This document shows, piece by piece, positions 1 to 8,770 of a stretch of DNA of 64,000 bases. How positions within the stretch are numbered: position 1 is the first letter of the stretch; each line of letters starts with the position of its first letter. Under the pieces are notes generated by a model. That model did no database searches. It saw only the letters and a list, made by a program, of their open reading frames with translations, and was not told where the DNA came from. This DNA comes from JADCCX01 sp051649305 (lineage in GTDB: Bacteria; Pseudomonadota; Alphaproteobacteria; Rhizobiales; Beijerinckiaceae). Position numbers and translations under genes: made by a program. The DNA is taken from NCBI GenBank assembly GCA_051649305.1, contig JBOFGV010000083.1, forward strand, positions 62,001 through 126,000, given 5' to 3'.

Positions 1-329
1 CCATCCACGATGATTTCGTAGGCAAAGTCCAGTACAGGTGGTTGACCGCTGGCTTCCGTTTCATTGAACAGATTACCGCGCTCGCGCATCACATCCATCG
101 TCAGCAAGCTACGCTGCCACACATCGGTGGTATAAGCCTTAAAGGCGTCGAATGTCATATTGGCAAGAACGCCACTCGACAAATGGGCCGACATAACTTC
201 GCTGCGACGGACAGCCTGATCAGCGTGGTTTTGGTAGATCGTCCTTGCGTTGTCGCTTGCCAGATTTGCAGTCTTTGCCATGTAGTTTTGAACAGCTTCT
301 GAAACAGGGCTGGTAAGGTCAGCAGTCAT
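1..329 (-). CDS. DUF3141 family protein, N-terminal fragment cut by window edge
   Basis: An open frame runs from an ATG at 329 to the window edge without a stop. A Shine-Dalgarno GGAG sits about 7 bases before the ATG. The 109 visible residues are mostly helical and end in a stretch containing WQRSLLTMDVMRERG and PPVLDFAYEIIVD. That pattern resembles the start of DUF3141 proteins, which are annotated as alpha/beta-hydrolase-like and sometimes as polyhydroxyalkanoate-related. The rest of the gene, including any hydrolase core, lies outside the window, so function is not assigned. The identification is from memory of the family motif. Confidence 0.6.
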   Translation of the reverse strand, partial: MTADLTSPVSEAVQNYMAKTANLASDNARTIYQNHADQAVRRSEVMSAHLSSGVLANMTFDAFKAYTTDVWQRSLLTMDVMRERGNLFNETEASGQPPVLDFAYEIIVD

Positions 330-383
330 CGATCCGCTCCATTGCTGGCGAAAAAGAAAGCTTCAATCGGGAAAAGGAATGAA

Positions 384-409
384 AGAGAGCGGGGCTATCC
401 CCGCTCTCT
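384..409 (-). terminator. Rho-independent-like terminator after the Na/Pi cotransporter gene
   Basis: A perfect 11-bp GC-rich stem (384-394 with 399-409) closes a 4-base CTAT loop just past the stop codon of the gene ending at 419. Read on the minus strand, the stem is followed by a T/C-rich stretch containing TTTTCC. It separates the cotransporter from the DUF3141 gene beginning at 329. Confidence 0.7.
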
Positions 410-418
410 CTTGAGCGC

Positions 419-2143
419 TTACTCGGCCGGATGGGCGACCAGACCGCCTGTAGATTGCGGCTGAGACTTGCCCTGGCTGGCGCGTGCCATAACACTGGCG
501 CGGTTGATTGACTTGCGCTCGGCATCAATACGGCGGATGAGAAGCTCTGCACGCTCGATGCTGCCGAGAAGCGCGAGCAACGCGCCACGCTCTCCAGCGC
601 TTGTCTTGCTGCCAAGGGTCAGAACATTGGCACGGATGGTTTCCACATCAGGAAACTGCACGTGACCCGCTGGCATGTTGGGGGCCAGTTCCTTCTGGTG
701 TGGCAGGATATCGCGGAGAGAATACTCCAGCTTGTCCAGAGCCACCTTGACCACTGCCTGTGCCTGATCGGTGAAAGGCTCACGCTTCACGCGACGCGCA
801 ACCTGATGCAGCGAGTCTGCAAGAGCAGCAGTGAAGTCTGCTTCCTCAATCAGGCTTGCAACCAGATCAAGCTGATCCAGTGGCATGTCATCTTTCAGAA
901 GCTTCGAGGAGTAGGCACGGATATCACGGCTCAGGATATCTGTTGCAGCATAGTGATCACCGGCATCAGCCGGCGCGTTCTTGGAACCGCGGGCGATTTC
1001 AAGGAACATGGCACCAGCCTGCAGGTGACGGGCCGTCTCGTTCTGGACGGCAGGAACCGCCTTGGCGAAGTCGGAGGAAAGACCGGCGTCAAGATAGCGC
1101 GGGGTCGAGAAGTCTTCCACATCGTCTGCATCGGTATGGCCAACCTTTGCCAGAACACGCTCAAACACACCCACGAACGGGAAGAGCAAAGCAGTGTTGA
1201 AGATGTTGAAGAAGGTTGAATAGACACCCACCGCAACAGCCACCAGCGGGAAGGTTTCCTTGCCCCCAACCATGACACCAACACCAGGGTCACCACCGAA
1301 GTAGTTGATCATCAGGTACTTGAGAATATCCATCGAGACAAAGAACAGCGGGATCGTCACCAGCACCCCGATGATGTTGAATGAGATATGTGCGTAGGCC
1401 GCTCTTTTCGCGTTCTTGGAAAGATTGAGCGACGCCATCCATGATGTGATGGTTGTGCCAAGGTCTGCACCAAGAGAGAAGGCAACGGCTGTCTGCCAGT
1501 CGAGAAGACCTGCACCGCCCAGACCCATCACGATGCCGATGGTGGCTGATGACGAGTGGATCAAAGCTGTGATGAAGGCAGCGATACCAACGCAGATCAG
1601 AAGGTTGACGAAGCTGTCAGCCTTGAGGCTGGAAATGGCACCCATAACTTCAGGCATGGCGCGCAGAGGGCGAAGACCACCGGTCATCAGGTTGAGGCCG
1701 TAGAAGATCAGAGCGAAGCCCATGCAGGCCAGCGCGATGTTGCGGATTTTCTCGTTCTTGGCGAAACAGTATACCAACGCGAAAATACCGGAACAGATAA
1801 GCCCCAAAGGCCCAAGGGGCAGGGCTATCAACCCGTTGCCGAGGGTAGTGCCTATATTGGCCCCCATGATCACGCTGATCGCAGGACGAAGCCCAACCAC
1901 GCCGGCGTTGACAAGACCAACGACCATGACGGTCATGGCGGTTGAAGACTGGATCACGCCTGTAATCAGCGTTCCTGCGAGAACACCCTTGACCGGAGTT
2001 CCTGCGGTTTTGGCCAGGAAGTCTCTCATCTTGTTGACAGAGAGAGCCTGAATACCATTCGACATGAATTCAAGGCCGAGCATAAAGATGCCCAGACCAC
2101 CGATAACCGGGACAAGAATGTCCTTGAAAATATCTACCTGCAC
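419..2143 (-). CDS. Na/Pi cotransporter family protein with PhoU-like C-terminal domain
   Basis: This is a 574-residue inner-membrane protein. It has two inverted Na/Pi-cotransporter repeats, each with the hallmark QSS/HSS-type motif (QSST at 65-68, HSSSA at 196-200), and about eight hydrophobic segments up to residue 330. A helical, charged PhoU-like domain fills roughly 360-560. The family (NptA/YjbB type) moves phosphate in symport with, or out against, sodium. Translation starts at GTG 2143, preceded by GGAGG at 7 bases. A PstS-like gene lies upstream on the same strand but is separated by a terminator, so the two are probably independent units of phosphate handling. Direction of transport cannot be read from sequence. 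Confidence 0.9.
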   Translation of the reverse strand: MQVDIFKDILVPVIGGLGIFMLGLEFMSNGIQALSVNKMRDFLAKTAGTPVKGVLAGTLITGVIQSSTAMTVMVVGLVNAGVVGLRPAISVIMGANIGTTLGNGLIALPLGPLGLICSGIFALVYCFAKNEKIRNIALACMGFALIFYGLNLMTGGLRPLRAMPEVMGAISSLKADSFVNLLICVGIAAFITALIHSSSATIGIVMGLGGAGLLDWQTAVAFSLGADLGTTITSWMASLNLSKNAKRAAYAHISFNIIGVLVTIPLFFVSMDILKYLMINYFGGDPGVGVMVGGKETFPLVAVAVGVYSTFFNIFNTALLFPFVGVFERVLAKVGHTDADDVEDFSTPRYLDAGLSSDFAKAVPAVQNETARHLQAGAMFLEIARGSKNAPADAGDHYAATDILSRDIRAYSSKLLKDDMPLDQLDLVASLIEEADFTAALADSLHQVARRVKREPFTDQAQAVVKVALDKLEYSLRDILPHQKELAPNMPAGHVQFPDVETIRANVLTLGSKTSAGERGALLALLGSIERAELLIRRIDAERKSINRASVMARASQGKSQPQSTGGLVAHPAE

Positions 2144-2227
2144 GGTACGCCCTCCAACTGTGCCACAAATGCATTGCCCGGAGAGATGAGCCCTCCCGTG
2201 AATGCAATTTCACAAAGCCATTGTTCT

Positions 2228-2251
2228 GGGAGATTTGTGACAGGGAGATTT
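2228..2251 (-). promoter_or_regulatory. Direct-repeat candidate operator upstream of the Na/Pi cotransporter
   Basis: On the minus strand AAATCTCCC occurs twice with a 15-base period (2243-2251 and 2228-2236), 85-108 bases before the GTG start. A CTGTCAC half-site overlaps the pair (2237-2243) and resembles one half of the PhoB box. The second PhoB half is poor, so PhoB control is only suggested. Confidence 0.3.
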
Positions 2252-2325
2252 CAAAGCTGCAGTTTTTTAACGATTCAGCTTTTTTTGTGTCTTTTTACTA
2301 AGGTTAAAAACTATTTAAAAACATA

Positions 2326-2341
2326 GGCTTGCGGAGAAGCC
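2326..2341 (-). terminator. Candidate terminator downstream of the pstS-like gene
   Basis: A 5-bp stem (GGCTT with AAGCC, 6-base loop) is followed on the minus strand by TATGTTTTTAAATAG. The stem is short but the T-run is good, and it lies 68 bases after the stop codon of the gene ending at 2410. Confidence 0.5.
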
Positions 2342-2409
2342 CATGCTTTGCAACGCTACGTTGTGGTGTTAACAGGTGCCAGTTGTTCCTGCCGCCACTC
2401 CTGCTCGCG

Positions 2410-3468
2410 TCAGAACCGTGCGGCAGCGCCGAAGGAGTTCTGCCAGTAGGTTTTCACCTGCGTGGTGAGGCTATTAGGCAGGGGAACATAGCCCAGGCCA
2501 GAGGCAACGCTGCTGCCATTGTCGAGCGAATGCTGGAAGAAGATCAGCGCCCGGCGGGTGCGGGCAGAGGACCTCGCATCACGGTGCATCAATGCAAAGG
2601 CAGTGGCTGCAAGCGGATAGGCATCCGCTCCTGGCGCATTGCCAATAAACAGATTGAAGTCGACGGAACCCGCCCAGTCAGCGTTGAGTGCTGCGGCTTG
2701 CAGGCTGGCCATCTCTGGTTTTACAAACTGCCCGGCGCGGTTCTGTATGAGTGAATATGCCAGACCAGAACGCGAGACCTGACCGTACTCAACATAACCG
2801 ATGCTGCCAGCGGTTCTTTGCAGTGCACGCACCATCCCGGTGCCTCCCTCTGCGCCTGTTCCGACAGGCCACTTGACCTGTGTATCAAAACCCAGCTTCG
2901 TCTTCCATTCATCGCTGACGATGGAGAGGTAGCGCGTCAGATTGAAGGTTGTGCCTGATCCATCAGAACGGTGGACAACGGTGATCTTCTGGTTTGGCAA
3001 TGCGAGAGACGGGTTCAGCGATTTGATGGCAGCATCATCCCAATTCTGGATTTTGCCCTGAAGGATATCAGCGAGCAGCGGGCCGGAAAGACGCAGCTGG
3101 CCAGCCTTGATGCCATCGATATTGGTGACAATGGCAATGCCGCCCATGACAATCGGGAACTGCACAAGACCACGACGGCGCAGCTCTTCTGTCGAGAGAG
3201 GAACATCCGTTACGGCGAAATCCATTTCTGGCTGCGTCAAACGCATCACGCCCGCAAGCGAGCCAACCGGCTCGTAATCAACGCCATTGTCTGCCGCAAC
3301 GAAATCATTGCCACCGGCGCGCTCACGCAGAAAGTCCTGAGACCACTTTGCAATAACCGGGAAAGCGAAGGTTGAGCCTGCGCCCCGCACAGGTTCTGCC
3401 AAAGCAGGAAAAGCGAGAAAGCACAGCACTGCCGCAGCAGAGACGAATTTCTGGACACACCGCAACAT
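2410..3468 (-). CDS. pstS: PstS-like periplasmic phosphate-binding protein
   Basis: This 352-residue secreted protein has a clear signal peptide (MLRCVQKF... ending ALA) and then VRGAGSTFAFP. The phosphate-binding motif HRSDGSGTTFNLTRYLS appears mid-protein, and a GGT segment follows. The family delivers inorganic phosphate to the PstCAB importer. A longer frame upstream exists, but I chose ATG 3468 because it begins the signal peptide and is preceded by GAAGG. No pstC, pstA or pstB is present here, so the protein must work with a transporter elsewhere or act alone. Similarity to PstS is strong; the phosphate specificity is family knowledge. Confidence 0.85.
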   Translation of the reverse strand: MLRCVQKFVSAAAVLCFLAFPALAEPVRGAGSTFAFPVIAKWSQDFLRERAGGNDFVAADNGVDYEPVGSLAGVMRLTQPEMDFAVTDVPLSTEELRRRGLVQFPIVMGGIAIVTNIDGIKAGQLRLSGPLLADILQGKIQNWDDAAIKSLNPSLALPNQKITVVHRSDGSGTTFNLTRYLSIVSDEWKTKLGFDTQVKWPVGTGAEGGTGMVRALQRTAGSIGYVEYGQVSRSGLAYSLIQNRAGQFVKPEMASLQAAALNADWAGSVDFNLFIGNAPGADAYPLAATAFALMHRDARSSARTRRALIFFQHSLDNGSSVASGLGYVPLPNSLTTQVKTYWQNSFGAAARF

Positions 3469-3579
3469 GGCGAAACCTTCACGCTGAAAAGTTGAACAAC
3501 TTTTTCTACGGTGATTTGGTTTTGCGACAGCCACATGACGCTTTGCAGAAAAACAAATCAAAGCAACAAAGCTCTTGTC

Positions 3580-4476
3580 TTACAGCTCCCGGTCCTGATG
3601 CAGATAGGACGCAATGGCTTTCGTAAGCGTTTCAGCGCGATCGGCATTGTCCTTGTCCGAGAGCATCATGGCAGCGACAATCGCCTCGGAAACAGCCAGT
3701 GCGGCCACCATGCTGCTGGACAGCACTGGATGCGCCGCCGGAGCCAGCATCAGTTCCTGTGCTACAGGAGCCAGCGGTGATGCCTCGCTGTCGGTGATTG
3801 CGATGATTGTGGCACCCTGCGCCCTTGCAAAACGCGCAAGGCGCACAACGTCAGTGGAATAGCGCGGAACTGTTATGGCGATCACGACATCCTGCGGTCC
3901 AACACCCATCAATCGTCCCGCGGCTACCTCAGTGCCACCATATTCCACCACGCTGGCAACATTGGGATGGAAGGGCTGCAGCCCCAACACCAGAATAGAA
4001 GCGATATGGGCTGAAAGGCCAAAGCCCATGACATGGACGGCACGCGCTGCTTTCAACCGGGCAACGATGCGCTGCACGCCAGCATTCACCAGCGCAGAAT
4101 CCATCAACTGCAATTGATCGCGGCTGGCATCAAAAATCGCCGCATCACCGGAACTGGCCCTGTCAGGACCCTCTTTGCCTGCCGCGAGCCGCTGACGCAA
4201 TTTCGTAACCGGGTCTGCCAAAGCCTGCGCAGCATCAGCAATTGCGCTGCGCATCTGGGCATATCCGCCGAAGCCTATATCGCGCGCAAAACGGCTGATT
4301 GTCGCCGCGGATGCCCCTGTCATTTTTGCCATATCATCTATGGAGGCAGAGGCAGTTCGGATTGGAAATCTCAGAATGGTATCGGCAATGCGCCGCTGGG
4401 TAGCAGAGCCATTGCGAAGACTGTCTGCCAGCCTGGCACCGACCGGTGAAACGGAAAGATCTGGGGAAAATTTCAT
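3580..4476 (-). CDS. RpiR/MurR-family transcriptional regulator (HTH plus SIS domain)
   Basis: The 298-residue protein has an N-terminal RpiR-type helix-turn-helix (about 20-95, including MAKMTGASAATISRFARDIG). A C-terminal SIS sugar-isomerase-like sensor domain covers about 130-260. Such regulators usually sense phosphosugars or other small ligands and repress a neighbouring catabolic or transport operon. It is divergent from the ABC operon starting at 4568 with a 91-bp shared promoter region, which makes that operon its likely target. The ligand is unknown; a non-sugar ligand is possible given the amino-acid-type transporter. Confidence 0.85.
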   Translation of the reverse strand: MKFSPDLSVSPVGARLADSLRNGSATQRRIADTILRFPIRTASASIDDMAKMTGASAATISRFARDIGFGGYAQMRSAIADAAQALADPVTKLRQRLAAGKEGPDRASSGDAAIFDASRDQLQLMDSALVNAGVQRIVARLKAARAVHVMGFGLSAHIASILVLGLQPFHPNVASVVEYGGTEVAAGRLMGVGPQDVVIAITVPRYSTDVVRLARFARAQGATIIAITDSEASPLAPVAQELMLAPAAHPVLSSSMVAALAVSEAIVAAMMLSDKDNADRAETLTKAIASYLHQDREL

Positions 4477-4567
4477 GACAATACGATTTCATATTTTTCA
4501 TGACTTGCAAAGATGAAAATTTTCGTTCATTCTGTAGCTCTGACATTTTGTACCAAGGGAGATCACC
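4477..4567. promoter_or_regulatory. Divergent promoter region with A/T-rich palindrome
   Basis: This 91-bp AT-rich gap separates the RpiR gene from the ABC operon. It holds the perfect palindrome GAAAATTTTC (4515-4524), and a related GAAAATTTC overlaps the regulator's start (4466-4474). TTTCAT is repeated around 4487-4502. These are plausible RpiR operator sites, but no consensus was computed. Confidence 0.35.
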
Positions 4568-5332
4568 ATGCGACCCATTCTTGCCGCTGCAGCCATTCTT
4601 TTTGGCCTTGCTACTGCCGCACAGGCACAAACCACAACCCTTCGCGTTGGCGTTGAAGGAAACTATCCTCCTTTTTCCATGATTGCGCCTGATGGAAAAC
4701 TGTCTGGCTTTGACATCGACATGGCAAACGCCGTCTGTGCTGAAATGAAAGTAACCTGCACACTGGTGCAGCAGGAATGGGACGGTATGATCCCCGCGCT
4801 CAATGCCCGCAAGTTTGACCTGATCGTGGCCTCAATGACCATCACAGAAGAGCGCAAGAAGGCCGTTGATTTCTCGAACCCCTACTATGATGTCCCTTCG
4901 CGCTGGGTCGCGAAGAGCGGTGCTTTCACCGAAGCAACGCCTGCTTCTTTGAAGGGCAAGAAGATCATCGTGCTGCGCAATTCGCCACGTGCAAAGTTTG
5001 TGCAGGACACCTTCAAGGATAGCGAAGTGCTTCTCGTTGCCAAGGAGACCGAGGTTTACATGGAGCTGGGTGCAGGACGCGGTGATATCGCCCTTGGCTC
5101 ATCCGTAGTTTCCAACGAGGCTTTCCTGAAGAAACCGGAAGGCAAGGGCTTTGCCCAGGTCGGCCCCACAATCACCATCGGCACAGGTGGTGGTGTCGGC
5201 ATGGCCATGCGCAAGGATGATGCTGCCCTGAAGGATAAGGTCAATGCAGCCCTGAACGCCATCCGCACCAATGGCACCTTCAAGCAACTGTCGGACAAAT
5301 ATTTCGACTTCAACATTGCACCACAGTCCTGA
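4568..5332 (+). CDS. Amino-acid-type ABC transporter substrate-binding protein
   Basis: This 254-residue periplasmic protein has a signal peptide cleaved after about residue 20 (ATAAQA). The body follows the SBP family 3 pattern: LRVGVEGNYPPFSMIAPDGK, then FDIDMANAVCAEM, then the DGMIPALNARKFDLIVASM segment. The family binds polar amino acids or opines in the periplasm and hands them to a two-permease ABC importer. The ATG is preceded by AAGGGAG at good spacing. It is the first gene of a plus-strand operon with two permeases, a deacylase and an ATPase. The specific ligand is not readable; the deacylase hints at an N-acylated amino acid. Confidence 0.9.
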   Translation: MRPILAAAAILFGLATAAQAQTTTLRVGVEGNYPPFSMIAPDGKLSGFDIDMANAVCAEMKVTCTLVQQEWDGMIPALNARKFDLIVASMTITEERKKAVDFSNPYYDVPSRWVAKSGAFTEATPASLKGKKIIVLRNSPRAKFVQDTFKDSEVLLVAKETEVYMELGAGRGDIALGSSVVSNEAFLKKPEGKGFAQVGPTITIGTGGGVGMAMRKDDAALKDKVNAALNAIRTNGTFKQLSDKYFDFNIAPQS

Positions 5333-5352
5333 GCTGTCGACGACTGGAAGCG

Positions 5353-5390
5353 AGCGTGATGCGGATTCAATCATGAACCCGCATCACGCT
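5353..5390 (+). terminator. Strong intercistronic hairpin between binding protein and permease genes
   Basis: A 12-bp perfect stem (5353-5364 with 5379-5390), extended by three more pairs across one mismatch, closes a 6-base loop. It is followed by GTTTCAT rather than a long T-run. In ABC operons such hairpins typically protect the binding-protein message or partly terminate transcription, so that the binding protein is made in excess. Confidence 0.55.
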
Positions 5391-5436
5391 GTTTCATAAA
5401 TGCTCCTGTGCATTTCCTCATCAGTGGACCGGTAAC

Positions 5437-6126
5437 ATGCTGCACGGATATCTGCCGGCTATTCTGGGTGGCCTTCAGTCGACACTGAGCGTCGCAGCGG
5501 TCTCTCTCGCTATCGCCTGTATCTTTGGAATGATCGGAGCAGCGGCCAAACTTTCAGGCTCGCGGCTCGCCAATGGGCTGGCCAATGTCTACACCACATT
5601 GATCCGGGGGGTGCCGGAACTGGTGCTGATGCTACTCATCTTTTACGGTGGCCAGATTGCAATCAATGCTCTGGTTGACCGTCTGGGCGGCAGCTATGTC
5701 GACATCAATCCGTTCCTTGCAGGCACGATGACTCTTGGCTTCATTTTTGGAGCCTTTCTCACCGAGACTTTCCGCGGGGCTATCCTTGCCATTCCGCGTG
5801 GACAGATCGAGGCCGCCATGGCCTATGGCCTCAGCCGCGGACAGGCACTCCGGCGCATTACCCTTCCCCAGATGGTACGGCACGCCATACCGGGCTTCAC
5901 CAACAGCTGGCTGGTCATGCTGAAAGCGAGCGCGCTTGTCTCCATCATCGGCCTTGATGACATGGTGCATCGTGCCAGTCTTGCAGCTTCCGCCACGCGC
6001 CAGCCTTTCACCTTCTATGCGACAATCGCGCTGATCTATCTGGCGCTCACAACCATCTCCATTCTGCTTCTGGGAGCACTGGAGAAGCGTTATTCACTCG
6101 GCGTGCGCAAGGTGGATTTCCGATGA
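5437..6126 (+). CDS. Amino-acid-type ABC transporter permease 1
   Basis: This 229-residue inner-membrane protein belongs to the HisM/HisQ (HEAAL) class. It has about five membrane segments, the early RGVPELVLMLLIFYGG motif and the cytoplasmic EAA-like loop IEAAMAYGLSRGQALRRITLPQ, which contacts the ATPase. Its stop overlaps the next permease start by 4 bases, indicating translational coupling. It pairs with the gene at 6123 to form the heterodimeric channel. Confidence 0.9.
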   Translation: MLHGYLPAILGGLQSTLSVAAVSLAIACIFGMIGAAAKLSGSRLANGLANVYTTLIRGVPELVLMLLIFYGGQIAINALVDRLGGSYVDINPFLAGTMTLGFIFGAFLTETFRGAILAIPRGQIEAAMAYGLSRGQALRRITLPQMVRHAIPGFTNSWLVMLKASALVSIIGLDDMVHRASLAASATRQPFTFYATIALIYLALTTISILLLGALEKRYSLGVRKVDFR

Positions 6127-6827
6127 TCGACTGGTCCGTCATCGGGGCAAACATCCCCGCTTTTTTCAAGGGACTGCAGATCACATTGCTGCTGCTTTTT
6201 ATCAGCTGCGCAAGCGGATTCATCCTGTCAGTGCCGCTTGCCGTGGCGCGTGTTTCTCCCAACAGATGGTTGTCGACACCGGTTTTCCTGTTCACCTATG
6301 TCCTGCGTGGCACACCACTTCTGGTCCAGATGTTCATGGTCTATCATGGCCTTGCACAGTTTGAAGCCGTGCGGGAAAGCTTTGCCTGGGTGGCTCTGAA
6401 ATCACCTTGGTTCTGCGCCTGGCTTGTCTTCACGCTCAACACCACAGCCTACACAACCGAGATTTTCGCAGGCTCTCTGCGGGCAACACCTTCTGGAGAA
6501 TTGGAAGCGGCACGCAGTCTTGGCTTGAGCGAAAGCGCTGTCTACCGCCGCATCCTTCTCCCCGGCGCGCTGCGCCGGGCACTGCCGCAATATGGCAATG
6601 AAGTGGTGATGATGATGCATGCAACAGCCATTGCCTCAACCGTGACACTGGTCGAAATCACGCGCGTTGCCCGCGATGTCTACTACAACCACCTGGGACC
6701 GATTGAATCCTTCGGGACAGCAGCAGTCATTTACTTCGTGCTGACCTACGGCCTGGCGGGGATTTTCAAACTGCTCGAAAAACGCTTCCTGCGTCATATC
6801 AAGCCAGATACGGCAGGAGCTGTTTGA
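6123..6827 (+). CDS. Amino-acid-type ABC transporter permease 2
   Basis: The 234-residue second permease of the same system has the RGTPLLVQMFMVYHGL motif and an EAA loop (LEAARSLGLSESAVYRRILLP), which define the polar amino acid class. It is coupled by overlap to the first permease upstream. Its TGA shares a base with the ATG of the deacylase gene downstream, so the membrane component and the enzyme are made from one message. Confidence 0.9.
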   Translation: MIDWSVIGANIPAFFKGLQITLLLLFISCASGFILSVPLAVARVSPNRWLSTPVFLFTYVLRGTPLLVQMFMVYHGLAQFEAVRESFAWVALKSPWFCAWLVFTLNTTAYTTEIFAGSLRATPSGELEAARSLGLSESAVYRRILLPGALRRALPQYGNEVVMMMHATAIASTVTLVEITRVARDVYYNHLGPIESFGTAAVIYFVLTYGLAGIFKLLEKRFLRHIKPDTAGAV

Positions 6828-7942
6828 TGCGCATTGAGACGATATCGCTTACAGGCACCACGCCGGGCGTAACCTATGCGCTTGATGTATTGCATTTCGG
6901 TGTTGAAGGTGCCCGCCCCAAGGCAACAATCCAGGCCGGATTGCATGCGGATGAAGCGCCCGGCATGCTGTGTGCCCTGCATCTGCGCCGGATGCTGGAA
7001 AAACTGGAGGCCGAAAGCAGGATCAACGGACACATCGTGCTTATCCCGGCTGCCAATCCTGTTGGCATGGCGCAGTTCCAGATGGGCACACATCACGGTC
7101 GGTTCGCACTGGCCGACGGCACAAATTTCAACCGTGATTTTCCTGATCTTGCTGAAAGTGCTTCTGCCTTGATTGCGGCCCAACTTGGCGATGACCCTGA
7201 ATGGAACAGCACTTGCCTGCAGGCTGCACTTCTTCTGGCGCTTGAAAACCACAGGCCGTTACGCCCTGCCGATCACCTTAAAAAGCAACTGCTTCTGCAG
7301 GCTGTCAACGCCGACACTGTGCTTGACCTGCACTGCGACGGAGAGGCCGCTGTGCATCTCTATGTTCAGACAAGCCATGCAGCCGCGTTCCGTCCTCTCG
7401 CTGCATGGCTTGAAGCGAGAGCGATGCTGACCTGCGAAGAATCCGGCGGTCATCCCTTTGATGAGGCGATCACCGGACCGTGGGTATCCGTCCGTAAAAA
7501 ACACCCTCAGCATCCATTTCCAGAAGGCCCCATTGCGGCAACCGTTGAACTGCGCGGAGAGGCTGATGTCAGTGACGAGCTTGCTGCACAGGACGGCCGT
7601 GCTGTTCGCAATTTCCTTGCGCATCGCGGCCATCTTTCCATCCTTCCAGATCCCCTACCAGAACTGCAATGCGAGCCAACGCCTCTGGCTGGATCAGAAG
7701 CGCTGGAAGCGCCGCTGGCCGGATTGATCGTCTACCGGCACAACATTGGCGACCAGATCAAAACAGGGGATATCGTCGCTGAGATTGTCGATCCCGCGTC
7801 CGGAGAAGCAACCACAGTTGCAGCCAGAACAAGTGGCGTCTTGTTTGCACGGGCCGCGACACGCTTTGCCAGTGCGGGCAAGCGCCTCGGCAAGATCGCC
7901 GGGAAAACACCTTTCCGAACAGGACCGTTGCTCAGCCCATGA
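6827..7942 (+). CDS. Succinylglutamate desuccinylase/aspartoacylase-like (M14) zinc deacylase
   Basis: The 371-residue cytoplasmic protein has the zinc-ligand motif HxxE (GLHADEAPG near residue 43), a second histidine in DLHCDG, and a candidate catalytic glutamate in TVELRGE. The C-terminal 90 residues look like the beta-barrel/lipoyl-like tail of this family (GLIVYRHNIGDQIKTGD). Relatives hydrolyse N-acyl amino acids. A TTG lies one codon upstream, but ATG 6827, which overlaps the preceding stop, is the natural start. The gene lies between permease and ATPase genes of an ABC importer, so it probably acts on the imported compound. Substrate unknown. Confidence 0.8.
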   Translation: MRIETISLTGTTPGVTYALDVLHFGVEGARPKATIQAGLHADEAPGMLCALHLRRMLEKLEAESRINGHIVLIPAANPVGMAQFQMGTHHGRFALADGTNFNRDFPDLAESASALIAAQLGDDPEWNSTCLQAALLLALENHRPLRPADHLKKQLLLQAVNADTVLDLHCDGEAAVHLYVQTSHAAAFRPLAAWLEARAMLTCEESGGHPFDEAITGPWVSVRKKHPQHPFPEGPIAATVELRGEADVSDELAAQDGRAVRNFLAHRGHLSILPDPLPELQCEPTPLAGSEALEAPLAGLIVYRHNIGDQIKTGDIVAEIVDPASGEATTVAARTSGVLFARAATRFASAGKRLGKIAGKTPFRTGPLLSP

Positions 7943-8733
7943 CCATTGACCCAGCCAACAATCACCAGCCAGCACTGCTGAGCGCCAGCAACATTCGCAA
8001 GAGCTTTGGCGCAACAGAAGTGCTGAAGGGCATTTCACTGACAGCCCATGCCGGAGATGTCATTTCCATGATTGGTGCCTCAGGCTCAGGAAAGAGCACT
8101 TTCCTGCGCTGCCTGAACTTGCTGGAGCGGCCCAGTGCCGGCGAGATTGCGATTGCAGGGGAAGTATTGGCACTGAAGCCGGCACGTGACGGCAGTCTGG
8201 AAGCGACTGACCCTGCCCAGTTGCGGCGCATGCGCGCGAAGGTCGCCATGGTTTTCCAGCAGTTCAATCTCTGGGCGCATATGACGGCATTGGAAAACGT
8301 GATTGAAGCGCCCATGCAGGTGCTGGGGTTGAGCCGGGCCGAAGCAATTGCACGAGCGGAGCATTATCTCGACCGCGTCGGTGTGGCCCATCGCAAGATG
8401 GCCTATCCTGCCTATCTGTCAGGCGGTGAACAGCAGCGTGTTGCCATCGCCCGCGCCCTTGCTATGGAACCTGCTCTCATCCTGTTTGATGAGCCAACCT
8501 CAGCTCTGGACCCTGAACTCGTGGGGGAAGTTCTGCGTGTCATGCGTTCGCTGGCAGATGAGGGGCGGACCATGATTGTGGTGACCCACGAGATGAGCTT
8601 TGCGCGTGAAGTCTCCAATCGGGTCGTGTTCCTTCATGCCGGTCTCATCGAGGAAGACGGGCATCCCTCGGAGGTCTTCACAAAGCCGCGCAGCACACGC
8701 CTTCAGGGTTTTCTGGCCAATACACAGCGCTGA
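7939..8733 (+). CDS. Amino-acid-type ABC transporter ATPase
   Basis: This 264-residue cytoplasmic ATPase of the HisP/GlnQ class has Walker A GASGSGKST, the Q-loop FQQFNLW, the signature LSGGEQQR, Walker B LILFDEP and a switch histidine in VVTHEM. It overlaps the end of the deacylase gene by 4 bases and completes the transporter whose binding protein begins at 4568. It is the last gene of the plus-strand operon and converges on the DUF2848 gene. Confidence 0.93.
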   Translation: MTIDPANNHQPALLSASNIRKSFGATEVLKGISLTAHAGDVISMIGASGSGKSTFLRCLNLLERPSAGEIAIAGEVLALKPARDGSLEATDPAQLRRMRAKVAMVFQQFNLWAHMTALENVIEAPMQVLGLSRAEAIARAEHYLDRVGVAHRKMAYPAYLSGGEQQRVAIARALAMEPALILFDEPTSALDPELVGEVLRVMRSLADEGRTMIVVTHEMSFAREVSNRVVFLHAGLIEEDGHPSEVFTKPRSTRLQGFLANTQR

Positions 8734-8770
8734 GATTCTGCACAGCGGCAATACTGGATTGTCTGTGCGC

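Noticed and set aside
2255..2289. Plus-strand terminator-like hairpin with T-run (AAAGCTG...CAGCTTTTTTT)
   Set aside because: No plus-strand gene lies upstream, and on the minus strand it has no following T-run; probably part of the cotransporter promoter region.
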